Positions 19,058 to 26,872 of a stretch of 64,000 bases of DNA are shown here, piece after piece. Position numbers and translations under genes: made by a program. Within the stretch, counting starts at the first letter, position 1. Every line of letters begins with the position of its first letter. The notes beneath the pieces are model-generated. The model saw only the letters and a list, made by a program, of their open reading frames with translations. It searched no databases and was not told where the DNA came from. The stretch covers positions 2,225,001-2,289,000 of the forward strand of contig CP166131.1 of the NCBI GenBank assembly GCA_041228345.1, given 5' to 3'. The DNA is from Alphaproteobacteria bacterium LSUCC0396 (lineage in GTDB: Bacteria; Pseudomonadota; Alphaproteobacteria; Puniceispirillales; Puniceispirillaceae).

Positions 19058-19074
19058 TTGGCATGGCGTTTGCA
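19058..19074 (+). promoter_or_regulatory. Second sigma-54-type box upstream of 653-aa flagellin
   Basis: TTGGCATGGCGTTTGCA has GG and GC at -24/-12 spacing. It is 215 nt before the start codon, so it may be an alternative promoter or a chance match; the closer box at 19233 is the better candidate. Confidence 0.4.
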
Positions 19075-19232
19075 GTGCAAAGACCATGTCATTTTTTTGA
19101 TGGGAAAAAAGAGCTTTGATATGAGTAAATTGAACAAAATTCGAAAGCAACGGGCTCTAGAGTATGGTTTACGAACATCCATAGCTCTAAAAATGCCCCC
19201 TTTTTCATTGAAAGAATCATCAACCGCTAATA

Positions 19233-19249
19233 TTGGCACAATGTTTGCA
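19233..19249 (+). promoter_or_regulatory. Sigma-54 promoter of flagellin at 19289
   Basis: TTGGCACAATGTTTGCA is a perfect match to the TGGCAC-N5-TTGCA sigma-54 consensus, 39 nt before the ATG. This flagellin lacks the sigma-28-like box of its neighbours. Confidence 0.85.
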
Positions 19250-19288
19250 AGGTGGAACTGTGTCAAAAACTTTGGATTGGCTAGATAA

Positions 19289-21250
19289 ATGAGCAAGATT
19301 AATACAAATATGGCAGCGGTTACTGCACTTTATCATCTTCGCAATAAAGAGGATGCGCAGAACCAATCTATTGAACGTATTTCTTCTGGGCTAAGATTGA
19401 ACCACGCCCTAGACGATGCTGCAGGCGCTTCGATTGTCAGTCGAATGACTTCCCAAATTAAGGGTTTGGAGGCAGCAATGCGGAACGCTGCTGACGCTAT
19501 ATCGCTTACTCAAACTGCTGAAGGCGCGTTGGATGAAGTTTCATCAATCCTTCACAGAATGCGAGAGCTCTCTGTTCAGGCTGCCAACGGGGTTTATACT
19601 GGTCAAGATCGCCAAGCTATCCAAAACGAGGTGGGTCAAATTCAAATCGAACTGGCGCGTATTGCCCAGAATAGTACTTTTAACGCCGTAAAAATGCTCA
19701 ACGGTGACTTTACCAATACTGCCTTTCAAATCGGTTTTATGCCAAATGACACGGCAATATTATCCATAGAGAATGTTGATCCCACCGGACTTGGTGAGTA
19801 TCTGACCAAGACCGATCAGCTGAGAGCCTCAAGCGCAAGCTTTATGCCAGCAGCCGCTCCAATCGTTGCAAATTCAAAAGCTGACTTCCAGCCAAGAATA
19901 TCCGAGTCCGAAAACCTGACAATATATGGAAATGTTGGGAATGTTACTATTGATATTAATGGTGGCTCTACAGCGAAAGAAATTGCCGCAAGCGTTTCTT
20001 CGAGATTGAGTGAAACTGGTGTTTCTGCAACTGCTCAAACCCGCTTGAACATCGAGTTTGCTGAAACAGCTAATGGAACGCAAAAGACAGATACTGTTTC
20101 GTTTAATCTTTATGGTAAAAATACGACGTCACCCGTATTAATCTCGGCAAATGTTGACTTTGGTGAGACTAACGGACGTGGCGCCAACCTCACTGAACTC
20201 GCCGCAGCAATTAATGGCTCAACCGGTAAAACTGGGATTTCAGCAGCTTTAAGTGTTGATAAAGCCACGATGACACTACTGTCTGATGATGGATATGATA
20301 TTGTCGCAGAGGACTATGTGCTTGTTGGTGTGACCGGCCCAGATATGATTGTGGCGGGAGCTGATGAGAAGAAGAATGCGTTAGCTGGTGTAACGAAACT
20401 GAACATTAAAGCAGGCACGGAGCCTAACAGTGTGCAGGTCAGTGGAGAGGTGACATTTAGGTCTCCATTTATTTTCTCTGTAGCCTCCGGAAGCATTGGA
20501 ACATCTGCAGCACCGAATTTGATGGCTCCAAGAGCTCCCTATGAGTCTGTTCTTGGCGACGGCGCTGCATTTAGTGTGCCTGCAGGCACCTATATTGTTA
20601 ATACTCCAACGGCTGCCGCTAGTGCGGAATATGGCGGAACACTGCCTGATCCCATTGCCGCTAGAACGTCTGGGACAGGCATGACGCTTCAGGTTACAGT
20701 TGACGGAAGCAGCAATGTAACAGCGGTTCAAATACTGAATCCTGGTAAAGACTATGACTATGGTAATGTTTTGAAAATTCCTGGAACAAACTTTCTGTCA
20801 ACAGGCACAGGGTTTGTGGAATTAGTTCTGAATCCGCCAACATCTCTTGGGTTAACTACGCCTACTGGTGATGGTACAGCAATTGTTAATCCTGGCGGCA
20901 TGTTCTCGTCAAATCCTCCGGGCGCAACACTGTCCTCAGTCTCTAGCTTAGACGTTCTGACAGTAGAGAATGCAAAAAAGATGTTAACGGCTGTTGATGG
21001 CGCATTAGTTCGTATTGATCTAGAGCGTTCAGATCTCGGTGCAACTATGTCCCGAATGGAGCATGTGATTAATAACCTGTCTAATATATCCAAAAATACC
21101 AAGGAGGCTCGTTCGCGTATCCAAGATGCGGATATAGCTCTTGAGACAACGAATCTAACTAAAGCTCAGGTTCTTAACCAAGCAGCTCAAGCGATGCTAG
21201 CTCAGGCTAATAGAACGTCTCAATCAATCCTTAGCTTGCTCCAGAACTAA
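19289..21250 (+). CDS. Divergent large flagellin under sigma-54 control (653 aa)
   Basis: N-domain residues 1-165 (MSKINTNMAAVTALYHLRNK, ISSGLRLNHALDDAAGASIV) and C-domain about 565-653 (NQAAQAMLAQANRTSQSILS) are flagellin, but distinct from the MTVINTN set. The 400-residue middle has SANVDF/AAINGSTGKTGISAALS segments (flagellin hook IN-like, seen in FliD/FlgL relatives) and, near residues 465-500, a GTGMTLQVTVDG ... NPGKDYDYGNVLKIPGTNF module related to repeats in FlgK and the 942-aa flagellin. The sigma-54 promoter suggests expression with hook-filament genes before the other flagellins, perhaps as a filament-base subunit; that timing is inference. Confidence 0.9.
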   Translation: MSKINTNMAAVTALYHLRNKEDAQNQSIERISSGLRLNHALDDAAGASIVSRMTSQIKGLEAAMRNAADAISLTQTAEGALDEVSSILHRMRELSVQAANGVYTGQDRQAIQNEVGQIQIELARIAQNSTFNAVKMLNGDFTNTAFQIGFMPNDTAILSIENVDPTGLGEYLTKTDQLRASSASFMPAAAPIVANSKADFQPRISESENLTIYGNVGNVTIDINGGSTAKEIAASVSSRLSETGVSATAQTRLNIEFAETANGTQKTDTVSFNLYGKNTTSPVLISANVDFGETNGRGANLTELAAAINGSTGKTGISAALSVDKATMTLLSDDGYDIVAEDYVLVGVTGPDMIVAGADEKKNALAGVTKLNIKAGTEPNSVQVSGEVTFRSPFIFSVASGSIGTSAAPNLMAPRAPYESVLGDGAAFSVPAGTYIVNTPTAAASAEYGGTLPDPIAARTSGTGMTLQVTVDGSSNVTAVQILNPGKDYDYGNVLKIPGTNFLSTGTGFVELVLNPPTSLGLTTPTGDGTAIVNPGGMFSSNPPGATLSSVSSLDVLTVENAKKMLTAVDGALVRIDLERSDLGATMSRMEHVINNLSNISKNTKEARSRIQDADIALETTNLTKAQVLNQAAQAMLAQANRTSQSILSLLQN

Positions 21251-21291
21251 ATAATAAGAAAATGAGGACCGACTATATCTCCCTTGAGATA

Positions 21292-21316
21292 AGCAGCCCT
21301 TCGGGGCTGTTTTTTA
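21292..21316 (+). terminator. Terminator after flagellin at 19289
   Basis: CAGCCC-TTCG-GGGCTG hairpin followed by TTTTTTA. Confidence 0.85.
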
Positions 21317-21353
21317 TTCAATTTACTCTGAAGTAGAAACTTCTTCATGACAA

Positions 21354-21377
21354 AAGGGGGCGATTTCTCGCCCCCTT
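21354..21377 (-). terminator. Terminator of minus-strand flagellin 21401-22603
   Basis: 10-bp perfect stem (AAGGGGGCGA / TCGCCCCCTT) with TTTC loop; T-rich on the minus-strand side. The same hairpin follows the minus-strand flagellin at 52067. Confidence 0.8.
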
Positions 21378-21400
21378 CATCAAACAGTCGTGAATGTTGC

Positions 21401-22603
21401 TTATTGCAACAAGCTGAGGACGGACTGCTTAGACTGGTTAGCTTGGGCCAACATCGCCGTCGCTGCTTGAGCGAGAATCTGTTGCTTGGAGAGGTTGCTT
21501 GTTTCTGTTGCAAAGTCAGCATCAATAACACGTCCCACTGACTGCTCAGTCAGCATTGAGCTCTTTGATAAGTTATCAATGTTGTGCGAAAGCCTGTTCT
21601 GGATCGCACCAAGCTTCGCCTGTGCGGAAGAAACTTCTTCTAGTGCCTTATCCAAACTCTCAATCGCATGGCCAGCATTAACAGTGTTTTCAACCTTGAT
21701 GCCAGAAAGCGATGAGGTTTGGCCATTGGCAACACTTAAACTTATGGTAAAGCTATGTGCTTGGCCAGCGACGCCATTAATTGTACGTGGCGTGTAAGTA
21801 AATGTAATTGTGCCTTCGTGAGTAGTGGTATTGGCAATGGCTGCCTTTGATGTCAATTCACCAGTCTTTGCGTCAATGGTAAAAAGATCGTTTGTTGAGC
21901 CAGCTCCAGTCAGTGCAAACTCTCCAAGAGAGTCACCTTTAAATACCTCTTTGAAAGCTGAGTCAGCTAAGGACAGGGTATTAATTTGAGCAGACGTAGT
22001 TGCATTAACAGTCAATGACATAGCAGTTGCATTCGTGGTTGCAACAGCAGATTTGGTAGCTACAAACGTAGCTTTTTCAACTGCATATGATGTCAGCTTG
22101 GCAGTATCAACTGTTTTAAGTCCATCAACACTAACCCGTATGGTTTCAGCATTTGTGTTGCCAGCGCGGATGCTCTGGTCGTAAGAGCCATCCAAAACTT
22201 TGACGCCGTTAAATCGGGTATTGGTCGCGATCTTATCAATTTCGGCTAGAAGCGCGTTTACTTCCAGTTGGGCATTATCACGGTCCTTTGAAGTATAGAT
22301 ACCGTTCTCCATCTGCACGGCAAGTTCACGCATACGCAAGATCATGTTAGAGATCTCACTCATGCCGCTCTCAGCCGTCTGAACAAGAGAGATCCCGTCC
22401 TGTGAGTTCCGGATAGCCATCTTGATACCGTTTAACTGGCTTTTCATTTTGTTTGCAACAGCCATACCAGCAGCATCATCAGCAGAGCTGTTAATGCGCA
22501 AGCCAGAAGATAGCCGCTCCATGGATGTTTGCATTTTGTCGTTGGCTTTGGTGGAATAGGTGCGCGCCATCAACGCACCAACATTGGTGTTTATAACAGT
22601 CAT
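21401..22603 (-). CDS. fliC: Flagellin, backbone B with cassette Y (400 aa)
   Basis: Start placed at 22603 (MTVINTNVGALMARTYSTKA) by alignment with all paralogues; the 22 extra codons upstream run through the promoter and were rejected. Backbone B differs from A at many sites (RTYSTKAN, NSSADDAAG, KMKSQLNG, SSAQAKLG, VGRVIDADF, ETSNLSKQQ, KQSVLSLLQ), yet its central cassette Y is residue-for-residue that of the backbone-A gene at 16263. It lies between glycosyltransferase gene 22818-24317 (upstream, same strand) and a convergent flagellin. Confidence 0.94.
   Translation of the reverse strand: MTVINTNVGALMARTYSTKANDKMQTSMERLSSGLRINSSADDAAGMAVANKMKSQLNGIKMAIRNSQDGISLVQTAESGMSEISNMILRMRELAVQMENGIYTSKDRDNAQLEVNALLAEIDKIATNTRFNGVKVLDGSYDQSIRAGNTNAETIRVSVDGLKTVDTAKLTSYAVEKATFVATKSAVATTNATAMSLTVNATTSAQINTLSLADSAFKEVFKGDSLGEFALTGAGSTNDLFTIDAKTGELTSKAAIANTTTHEGTITFTYTPRTINGVAGQAHSFTISLSVANGQTSSLSGIKVENTVNAGHAIESLDKALEEVSSAQAKLGAIQNRLSHNIDNLSKSSMLTEQSVGRVIDADFATETSNLSKQQILAQAATAMLAQANQSKQSVLSLLQ
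21670..22098 (-). repeat. Flagellin central cassette Y, copy 2 (inverted)
   Basis: Inverted copy of 16769-17198, inside a different flagellin backbone. Confidence 0.8.
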
Positions 22604-22660
22604 CGTCAGATCCTCATCTAGTTTGATGTAGAAAAGCTTTCTAACCTTCCTACCCACTGG

Positions 22661-22684
22661 AACGACCATGAGTTAAATAATTTA
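22661..22684 (-). promoter_or_regulatory. Sigma-28-like promoter of flagellin 21401-22603
   Basis: On the minus strand: TAAA-N14-GTCGTT, with the -35-type box lying inside the left arm of an 18-bp inverted repeat. Confidence 0.6.
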
Positions 22685-22727
22685 GTTATTAATCAAAAAA
22701 ACATTTTTAATTAATAACTAAATTATT
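22676..22727. repeat. Perfect 18-bp inverted repeat over flagellin promoter
   Basis: Arms AATAATTTAGTTATTAAT at 22676-22693 and its exact reverse complement at 22710-22727, 16-nt spacer. The left arm covers the TAAA box of the sigma-28-like promoter; a regulator site or hairpin is possible. Confidence 0.75.
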
Positions 22728-22817
22728 GATTAAGAAACAAAAAAATATACCTCTCTTGGGCCCCATCTTTGAACTCTTCTTACTAGGAGTGCCTAAAACT
22801 TGGCTTTTCCCGGTATG

Positions 22818-24317
22818 TTATTTTATGGTTTTAAGAGTAGGTTTCCAGTCACCAGGTTTTTTTTGTCTGTGGAGTTGGAGTGAACCATACCAATAGCTAT
22901 CAGAGCGCTCTAACCCCCACTGCCAGCTTCGATTAAAGGGCAATAGAACTCTGGTGTTAGCACCAAGAGCACCAGCAAGATGCACTGTTGCGTTATCAAT
23001 AGATACGATCTGATCGCACGCCATAATAAGCGCAGCCAGGCCATCAATGTCGTTGCGGTTATCAATCTCTGACACCTCGGCAACCTCAATGCCGTGATCT
23101 TCCCTCAACTTGGCAATTTCATCAGAGACATCACCATATTGTAAATTGACCAGCTTTACGTTGGGCCCGTCTAGATGCTGTGCCATATCACTTAAAGTAA
23201 TATTTCTATGATGTGCGCCTGCAATTGGTGAAGATGAGTTCCAGCTGATACCAATAAGGGTCTTGGCCTCACCTTTTAAAAGAGTTTTTCTCAACTCTTG
23301 TGAACGTTCACTCTCACAACGCAGATATGCTTTCGACGCTTTAGAAAAGCTATCTAATGATGGTCTAAATATATTGGGCAAAGATCCCATTGGGATATGA
23401 CAGTCATAACTATCTTCCAGCGCTGGGCTTTTCCTGCACCGATATTCGATGCCATCTACAAATGATCTTTTAAAGAGAGGGATAAGCCTCTCATCACATT
23501 GTACGATCAGCTTAGATGAAGTGGCGGCAAGCTCAGGAATGAGCGAGGCATACATGATCTCATCACCAATACCTTGTTCAGCCCATAAAAAGACCCTTTT
23601 ATTAGCTTCACCTGACCATCGTGGCTTTGACGTGGTGAGTTCTGTTCCAATATGTTTTTGTTCGGTTTTCCAGCGCCACTCACAAAGTGGCCAGCCTTCC
23701 TCAAACTCACCAAATAGAAGAAGTTGAAGGGCTTTGTTCCAATGCGCCTCCGGATAAGTAGGATCCAAAGCAATGGCCTTATTCAAATCAGCCATCGCTT
23801 CGTCAAAACGACCCAACTCCTTTAATAACAATGCTCGATTACTATAAATTTCGGCACTTTCAGGATTTAGAGATATAGCTTGTTCATAATTTATCATCGC
23901 CTCATTAAATCGATCTAGCTCCACTAACACTAATGCTCGGTTGTTGAAGGGCTCTGCATAATCAGGCTTCAATGATACGGCTTTACTATAATTAGCTAAT
24001 GCATCATCAAATTGCCCCATATTTTTAAAGGTAATGCCACGATTATTATAAGCTTCAGCATAGTCTGGCTTTAAGTATATGGCTCTAGAAAACAACGATA
24101 GAGAAGCCTCATACTGCTGAACCTGACAAGCCAAAACTCCTGAAAGTTGGAGTGCAACAACATTGTCAGGATCGATTTTTCTTATCTTTTCATAAATCAT
24201 GTTAGCAGCAGCTAAATTGCCATTTTGATGCCGTTCAACTGCGGCTTCTAAAAGCAATTGTATTTTTTGCTTTTGTTCACTTAGCTGTATATTTTGGTTT
24301 TTAAATGCTAATGACAT
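22818..24317 (-). CDS. TPR-glycosyltransferase 1 (flagellin glycosyltransferase candidate)
   Basis: About 499 aa. Residues 20-195 are TPR repeats (AEAYNNRGITFKNMGQFDDA, then further 34-residue units). From about residue 195 comes the C-terminal catalytic half shared by all five copies: WAEQGIGDEIMYASLIPELA, TLIGISWNSS, and VSIDNATVHLAGALGANTRV, features of GT9/heptosyltransferase-fold (GT-B) enzymes. TPR-GT proteins of the FlmG type bind and glycosylate flagellin in the cytoplasm; that role here is inferred from family and neighbours. Start taken at ATG 24317; a GTG/ATT extension to 24326 exists. Shortest TPR half of the set; its first 115 residues equal those of copy 4. Confidence 0.88.
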   Translation of the reverse strand: MSLAFKNQNIQLSEQKQKIQLLLEAAVERHQNGNLAAANMIYEKIRKIDPDNVVALQLSGVLACQVQQYEASLSLFSRAIYLKPDYAEAYNNRGITFKNMGQFDDALANYSKAVSLKPDYAEPFNNRALVLVELDRFNEAMINYEQAISLNPESAEIYSNRALLLKELGRFDEAMADLNKAIALDPTYPEAHWNKALQLLLFGEFEEGWPLCEWRWKTEQKHIGTELTTSKPRWSGEANKRVFLWAEQGIGDEIMYASLIPELAATSSKLIVQCDERLIPLFKRSFVDGIEYRCRKSPALEDSYDCHIPMGSLPNIFRPSLDSFSKASKAYLRCESERSQELRKTLLKGEAKTLIGISWNSSSPIAGAHHRNITLSDMAQHLDGPNVKLVNLQYGDVSDEIAKLREDHGIEVAEVSEIDNRNDIDGLAALIMACDQIVSIDNATVHLAGALGANTRVLLPFNRSWQWGLERSDSYWYGSLQLHRQKKPGDWKPTLKTIK

Positions 24318-25405
24318 GCTAATCACAACGCCTTTTAGTTCTCAAAATTGTAAATTTAAGTATTTTAGAAATTGGCACTTCCCAGCTAGCCCCAGCTTTT
24401 CCCGGTATGTTATTTTATGGTTTTAAGGGCCTGTTTCCAGTCACCAGGTTTTTTTTGTCTGTGGAGTTGGAGTGAACCATACCAATAGCTATCAGAGCGC
24501 TCTAACCCCCACTGCCAGCTTCGATTAAAGGGCAATAGAACTCTGGTGTTAGCACCAAGAGCGCCAGCAAGATGCACTGTTGCGTTATCAATAGATACGA
24601 TCTGATCGCACGCCATAATAAGCGCAGCCAGGCCATCAATGTCGTTGCGGTTATCAATCTCTGACGCCTCGGCAACCTCAATGCCGTGATCTTCCCTCAA
24701 CTTGGCAATTTCATCAGAGACATCACCATATTGTAAATTGACCAGCTTTACGTTGGGCCCGTCTAGATGCTGTGCCATATCACTTAAAGTAATATTTCTA
24801 TGATGTGCGCCTGCAATTGGTGAAGATGAGTTCCAGCTGATACCAATAAGGGTCTTGGCCTCACCTTTTAAAAGAGTTTTTCTCAACTCTTGTGAACGTT
24901 CACTCTCACAACGCAGATATGCTTTCGACGCTTTAGAAAAGCTATCTAATGATGGTCTAAATATATTGGGCAAAGATCCCATTGGGATATGACAGTCATA
25001 ACTATCTTCCAGCGCTGGGCTTTTCCTGCACCGATATTCGATGCCATCTACAAATGATCTTTTAAAGAGAGGGATAAGCCTCTCATCACATTGTACGATC
25101 AGCTTAGATGAAGTGGCGGCAAGCTCAGGAATGAGCGAGGCATACATGATCTCATCACCAATACCTTGTTCAGCCCATAAAAAGACCCTTTTATTAGCTT
25201 CACCTGACCATCGTGGCTTTGACGTGGTGAGCTCTGTTCCAATATGTTGCTTGGTTTTCCAGCGCCACTCACAAAGTGACCAGCCTTCCTCAAACTCACC
25301 AAATAGAAGCAGTTGAAGGGCTTTGTTCCAATGTGCCTCAGGATAATCTGGATCCAACGCAATGGCCTTATTCAAATCAGCCATTGCTTCGTCAAAACGA
25401 CCCAA
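23964..25405 (-). repeat. Left arm of about 1.44-kb inverted repeat
   Basis: Covers the N-terminal part of glycosyltransferase 1, the intergenic spacer and the catalytic half of glycosyltransferase 2. It matches 27880-29325 in inverted orientation with only scattered differences. Confidence 0.8.
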
Positions 25406-26431
25406 CTCCTTTAATACCAATGCTCGATTACTATAAGCCTCTCGTTCGTCTGGCTTGAGCGATATCACTTTATTAAAATCATCTAATGCGTCTTCAAGGT
25501 AGCTGAGCGCAAAATAGACATTTCCACGATTATTGTAGGCTTCTATAAAGTCATCTTTGATAGTTAGAGCCTTGTTAAGGTCAGATAGCGCTTCGTCATA
25601 GCGGTTGAGTTTTTTTAGAGTCAGTCCGCGGTTGTTTAATGCTTCTACATTTTGAGAGTTAAAAACTAAAGCTTGTGCAAAATCGTTCAACGATTCATTG
25701 GTGAGGTTTAACTTTTGAAAAACGATACCTCTATTGAAGAATGCGTCTCCAAACGTTGAATCAAAAAAGATAGCATCGTTATAATGATTTAACGCGTTTT
25801 CAAGTAAGTTCATTTCCTTGCAAAGTGTGCCAAGGTTGTTGTGCGCTTCTGCGTAATCAGGGTCTATTGAAAGTGCATGCTCATAGTCAGATTTGGCATT
25901 GTTAAACTGTTTGATTTCTTGAAAAGCAATACCGCGATTATTGAATATTTTTGATGAAGTCGGTTTCATTGATAACGCACTGGTGTAATCAGCTATGGCA
26001 GCATCGATTTCTTGGAGTTTGTGACGTGCAAGACCACGATTATAAAACGCCTCTGCGTATTTTGGGTTGATTGTTATGGCCGTGCTGTAGTCATCGATAG
26101 CGGCTTTGAAATCTTTTTGTTCAAAATATGCAATACCTCGGTTGTTGTATGCTTCAAAACAATTAGGCTTTAATAAAATCACTTTAGAAAAACGCTCTAT
26201 TGAGCATTTATAATTTTGTAATTGAAGAGCCACCAAGCTTGAAAGTTGCAAAGCAGTCAAATGGTCTGGCTCAATCTCCAGAGCGCTTAGGTATTTGATC
26301 TCCGCAGAGTATAATTGACCGTTTTGGTGTTCTAACATTGCAATTTCTATCAAATTATTGAATTTATTTGATAAAATATTATTTTTATCTGAAAAATTAT
26401 TTTTGAGAAGTGCCATAATCAAATTGACCAT
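24410..26431 (-). CDS. TPR-glycosyltransferase 2
   Basis: 673 aa. About ten TPR units (residues 30-345; for example AEAHNNLGTLCKEMNLLENA and IEAYNNRGNVYFALSYLEDA) are unlike those of the other copies, followed by the shared catalytic half (WAEQGIGDEIMYASLIPELA; VSIDNATVHLAGALGA). ATG at 26431 or 26416 (MALLKNN) could be the start. A sigma-54-type promoter sits upstream and faces this gene. It is read divergently from copy 3. Spacing to copy 1 is 92 nt, so 2 and 1 may be one transcript. Function as a flagellin glycosyltransferase is inferred. Confidence 0.88.
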   Translation of the reverse strand: MVNLIMALLKNNFSDKNNILSNKFNNLIEIAMLEHQNGQLYSAEIKYLSALEIEPDHLTALQLSSLVALQLQNYKCSIERFSKVILLKPNCFEAYNNRGIAYFEQKDFKAAIDDYSTAITINPKYAEAFYNRGLARHKLQEIDAAIADYTSALSMKPTSSKIFNNRGIAFQEIKQFNNAKSDYEHALSIDPDYAEAHNNLGTLCKEMNLLENALNHYNDAIFFDSTFGDAFFNRGIVFQKLNLTNESLNDFAQALVFNSQNVEALNNRGLTLKKLNRYDEALSDLNKALTIKDDFIEAYNNRGNVYFALSYLEDALDDFNKVISLKPDEREAYSNRALVLKELGRFDEAMADLNKAIALDPDYPEAHWNKALQLLLFGEFEEGWSLCEWRWKTKQHIGTELTTSKPRWSGEANKRVFLWAEQGIGDEIMYASLIPELAATSSKLIVQCDERLIPLFKRSFVDGIEYRCRKSPALEDSYDCHIPMGSLPNIFRPSLDSFSKASKAYLRCESERSQELRKTLLKGEAKTLIGISWNSSSPIAGAHHRNITLSDMAQHLDGPNVKLVNLQYGDVSDEIAKLREDHGIEVAEASEIDNRNDIDGLAALIMACDQIVSIDNATVHLAGALGANTRVLLPFNRSWQWGLERSDSYWYGSLQLHRQKKPGDWKQALKTIK

Positions 26432-26459
26432 TTTTTTTGGATTTAATTCAAATCAAATA

Positions 26460-26476
26460 AGCAATGACTGTGCCGA
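26460..26476 (-). promoter_or_regulatory. Sigma-54 promoter of glycosyltransferase 2
   Basis: Minus strand TCGGCACAGTCATTGCT: GGCAC-N5-TTGC. It is 29 nt before the ATG at 26431. Confidence 0.75.
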
Positions 26477-26622
26477 AATTAAGGATAAATTATTTTGTCA
26501 GTGATTTAGATCGAAAATTGTATGTCCAGAGCTCATAAGCATTCAGGGTTGTTTGCAGAAGAAATAGTTCATGATCTCCATTGAGGAAGCTTTTAGCTAA
26601 TTGAATTTTTGCTCTCAAGTTT

Positions 26623-26775
26623 CTTTAAATTCTTAAGTAAATTTAAAACTTGTATTGATATCGGTAGTGGTGCTGGTGTCTAAACAGATGTCTTGAGTCA
26701 TGCTGGTTTAGAAGTTTTCCAAGCTGATAAAAATCTTGATATTGCAGACTTCAAAGCTATTGGCCTAGTTTGAAT
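26623..26775 (+). pseudogene. Remnant of a SAM-dependent methyltransferase
   Basis: One frame reads FFKFLSKFKTCIDIGSGAGV, a stop, then TDVLSHAGLEVFQADKNLDI and ADFKAIGLV: motif I (DIGxGxG) and motif II region of a class I methyltransferase, interrupted by TAA where a Gln or Tyr codon would be expected. It sits in the divergent promoter region between glycosyltransferases 2 and 3. Too decayed for subfamily. Confidence 0.6.
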
Positions 26776-26800
26776 CCATAATTCAGCTTGATCCAATCTT

Positions 26801-26816
26801 TAGGCACGCTAATTGC
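26801..26816 (+). promoter_or_regulatory. Sigma-54 promoter of glycosyltransferase 3
   Basis: TAGGCACGCTAATTGCA: GGCAC-N5-TTGCA, 56 nt before the ATG at 26873. Confidence 0.75.
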
Positions 26817-26872
26817 AGATAAGAGGAAAATTATTCATCTTTAAAGTAAAGTAACGAGGTTTTTTGGGTGAG

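Noticed and set aside
19043-19288. 81-aa frame before the 653-aa flagellin
   Set aside because: It runs through both sigma-54 boxes and the 5' leader, with no motif or ribosome-binding site.
22676-22727. Invertible promoter switch of Hin/FljBA type
   Set aside because: Arms are close together (52 bp) and no site-specific recombinase is encoded in the window; kept only as an inverted repeat.
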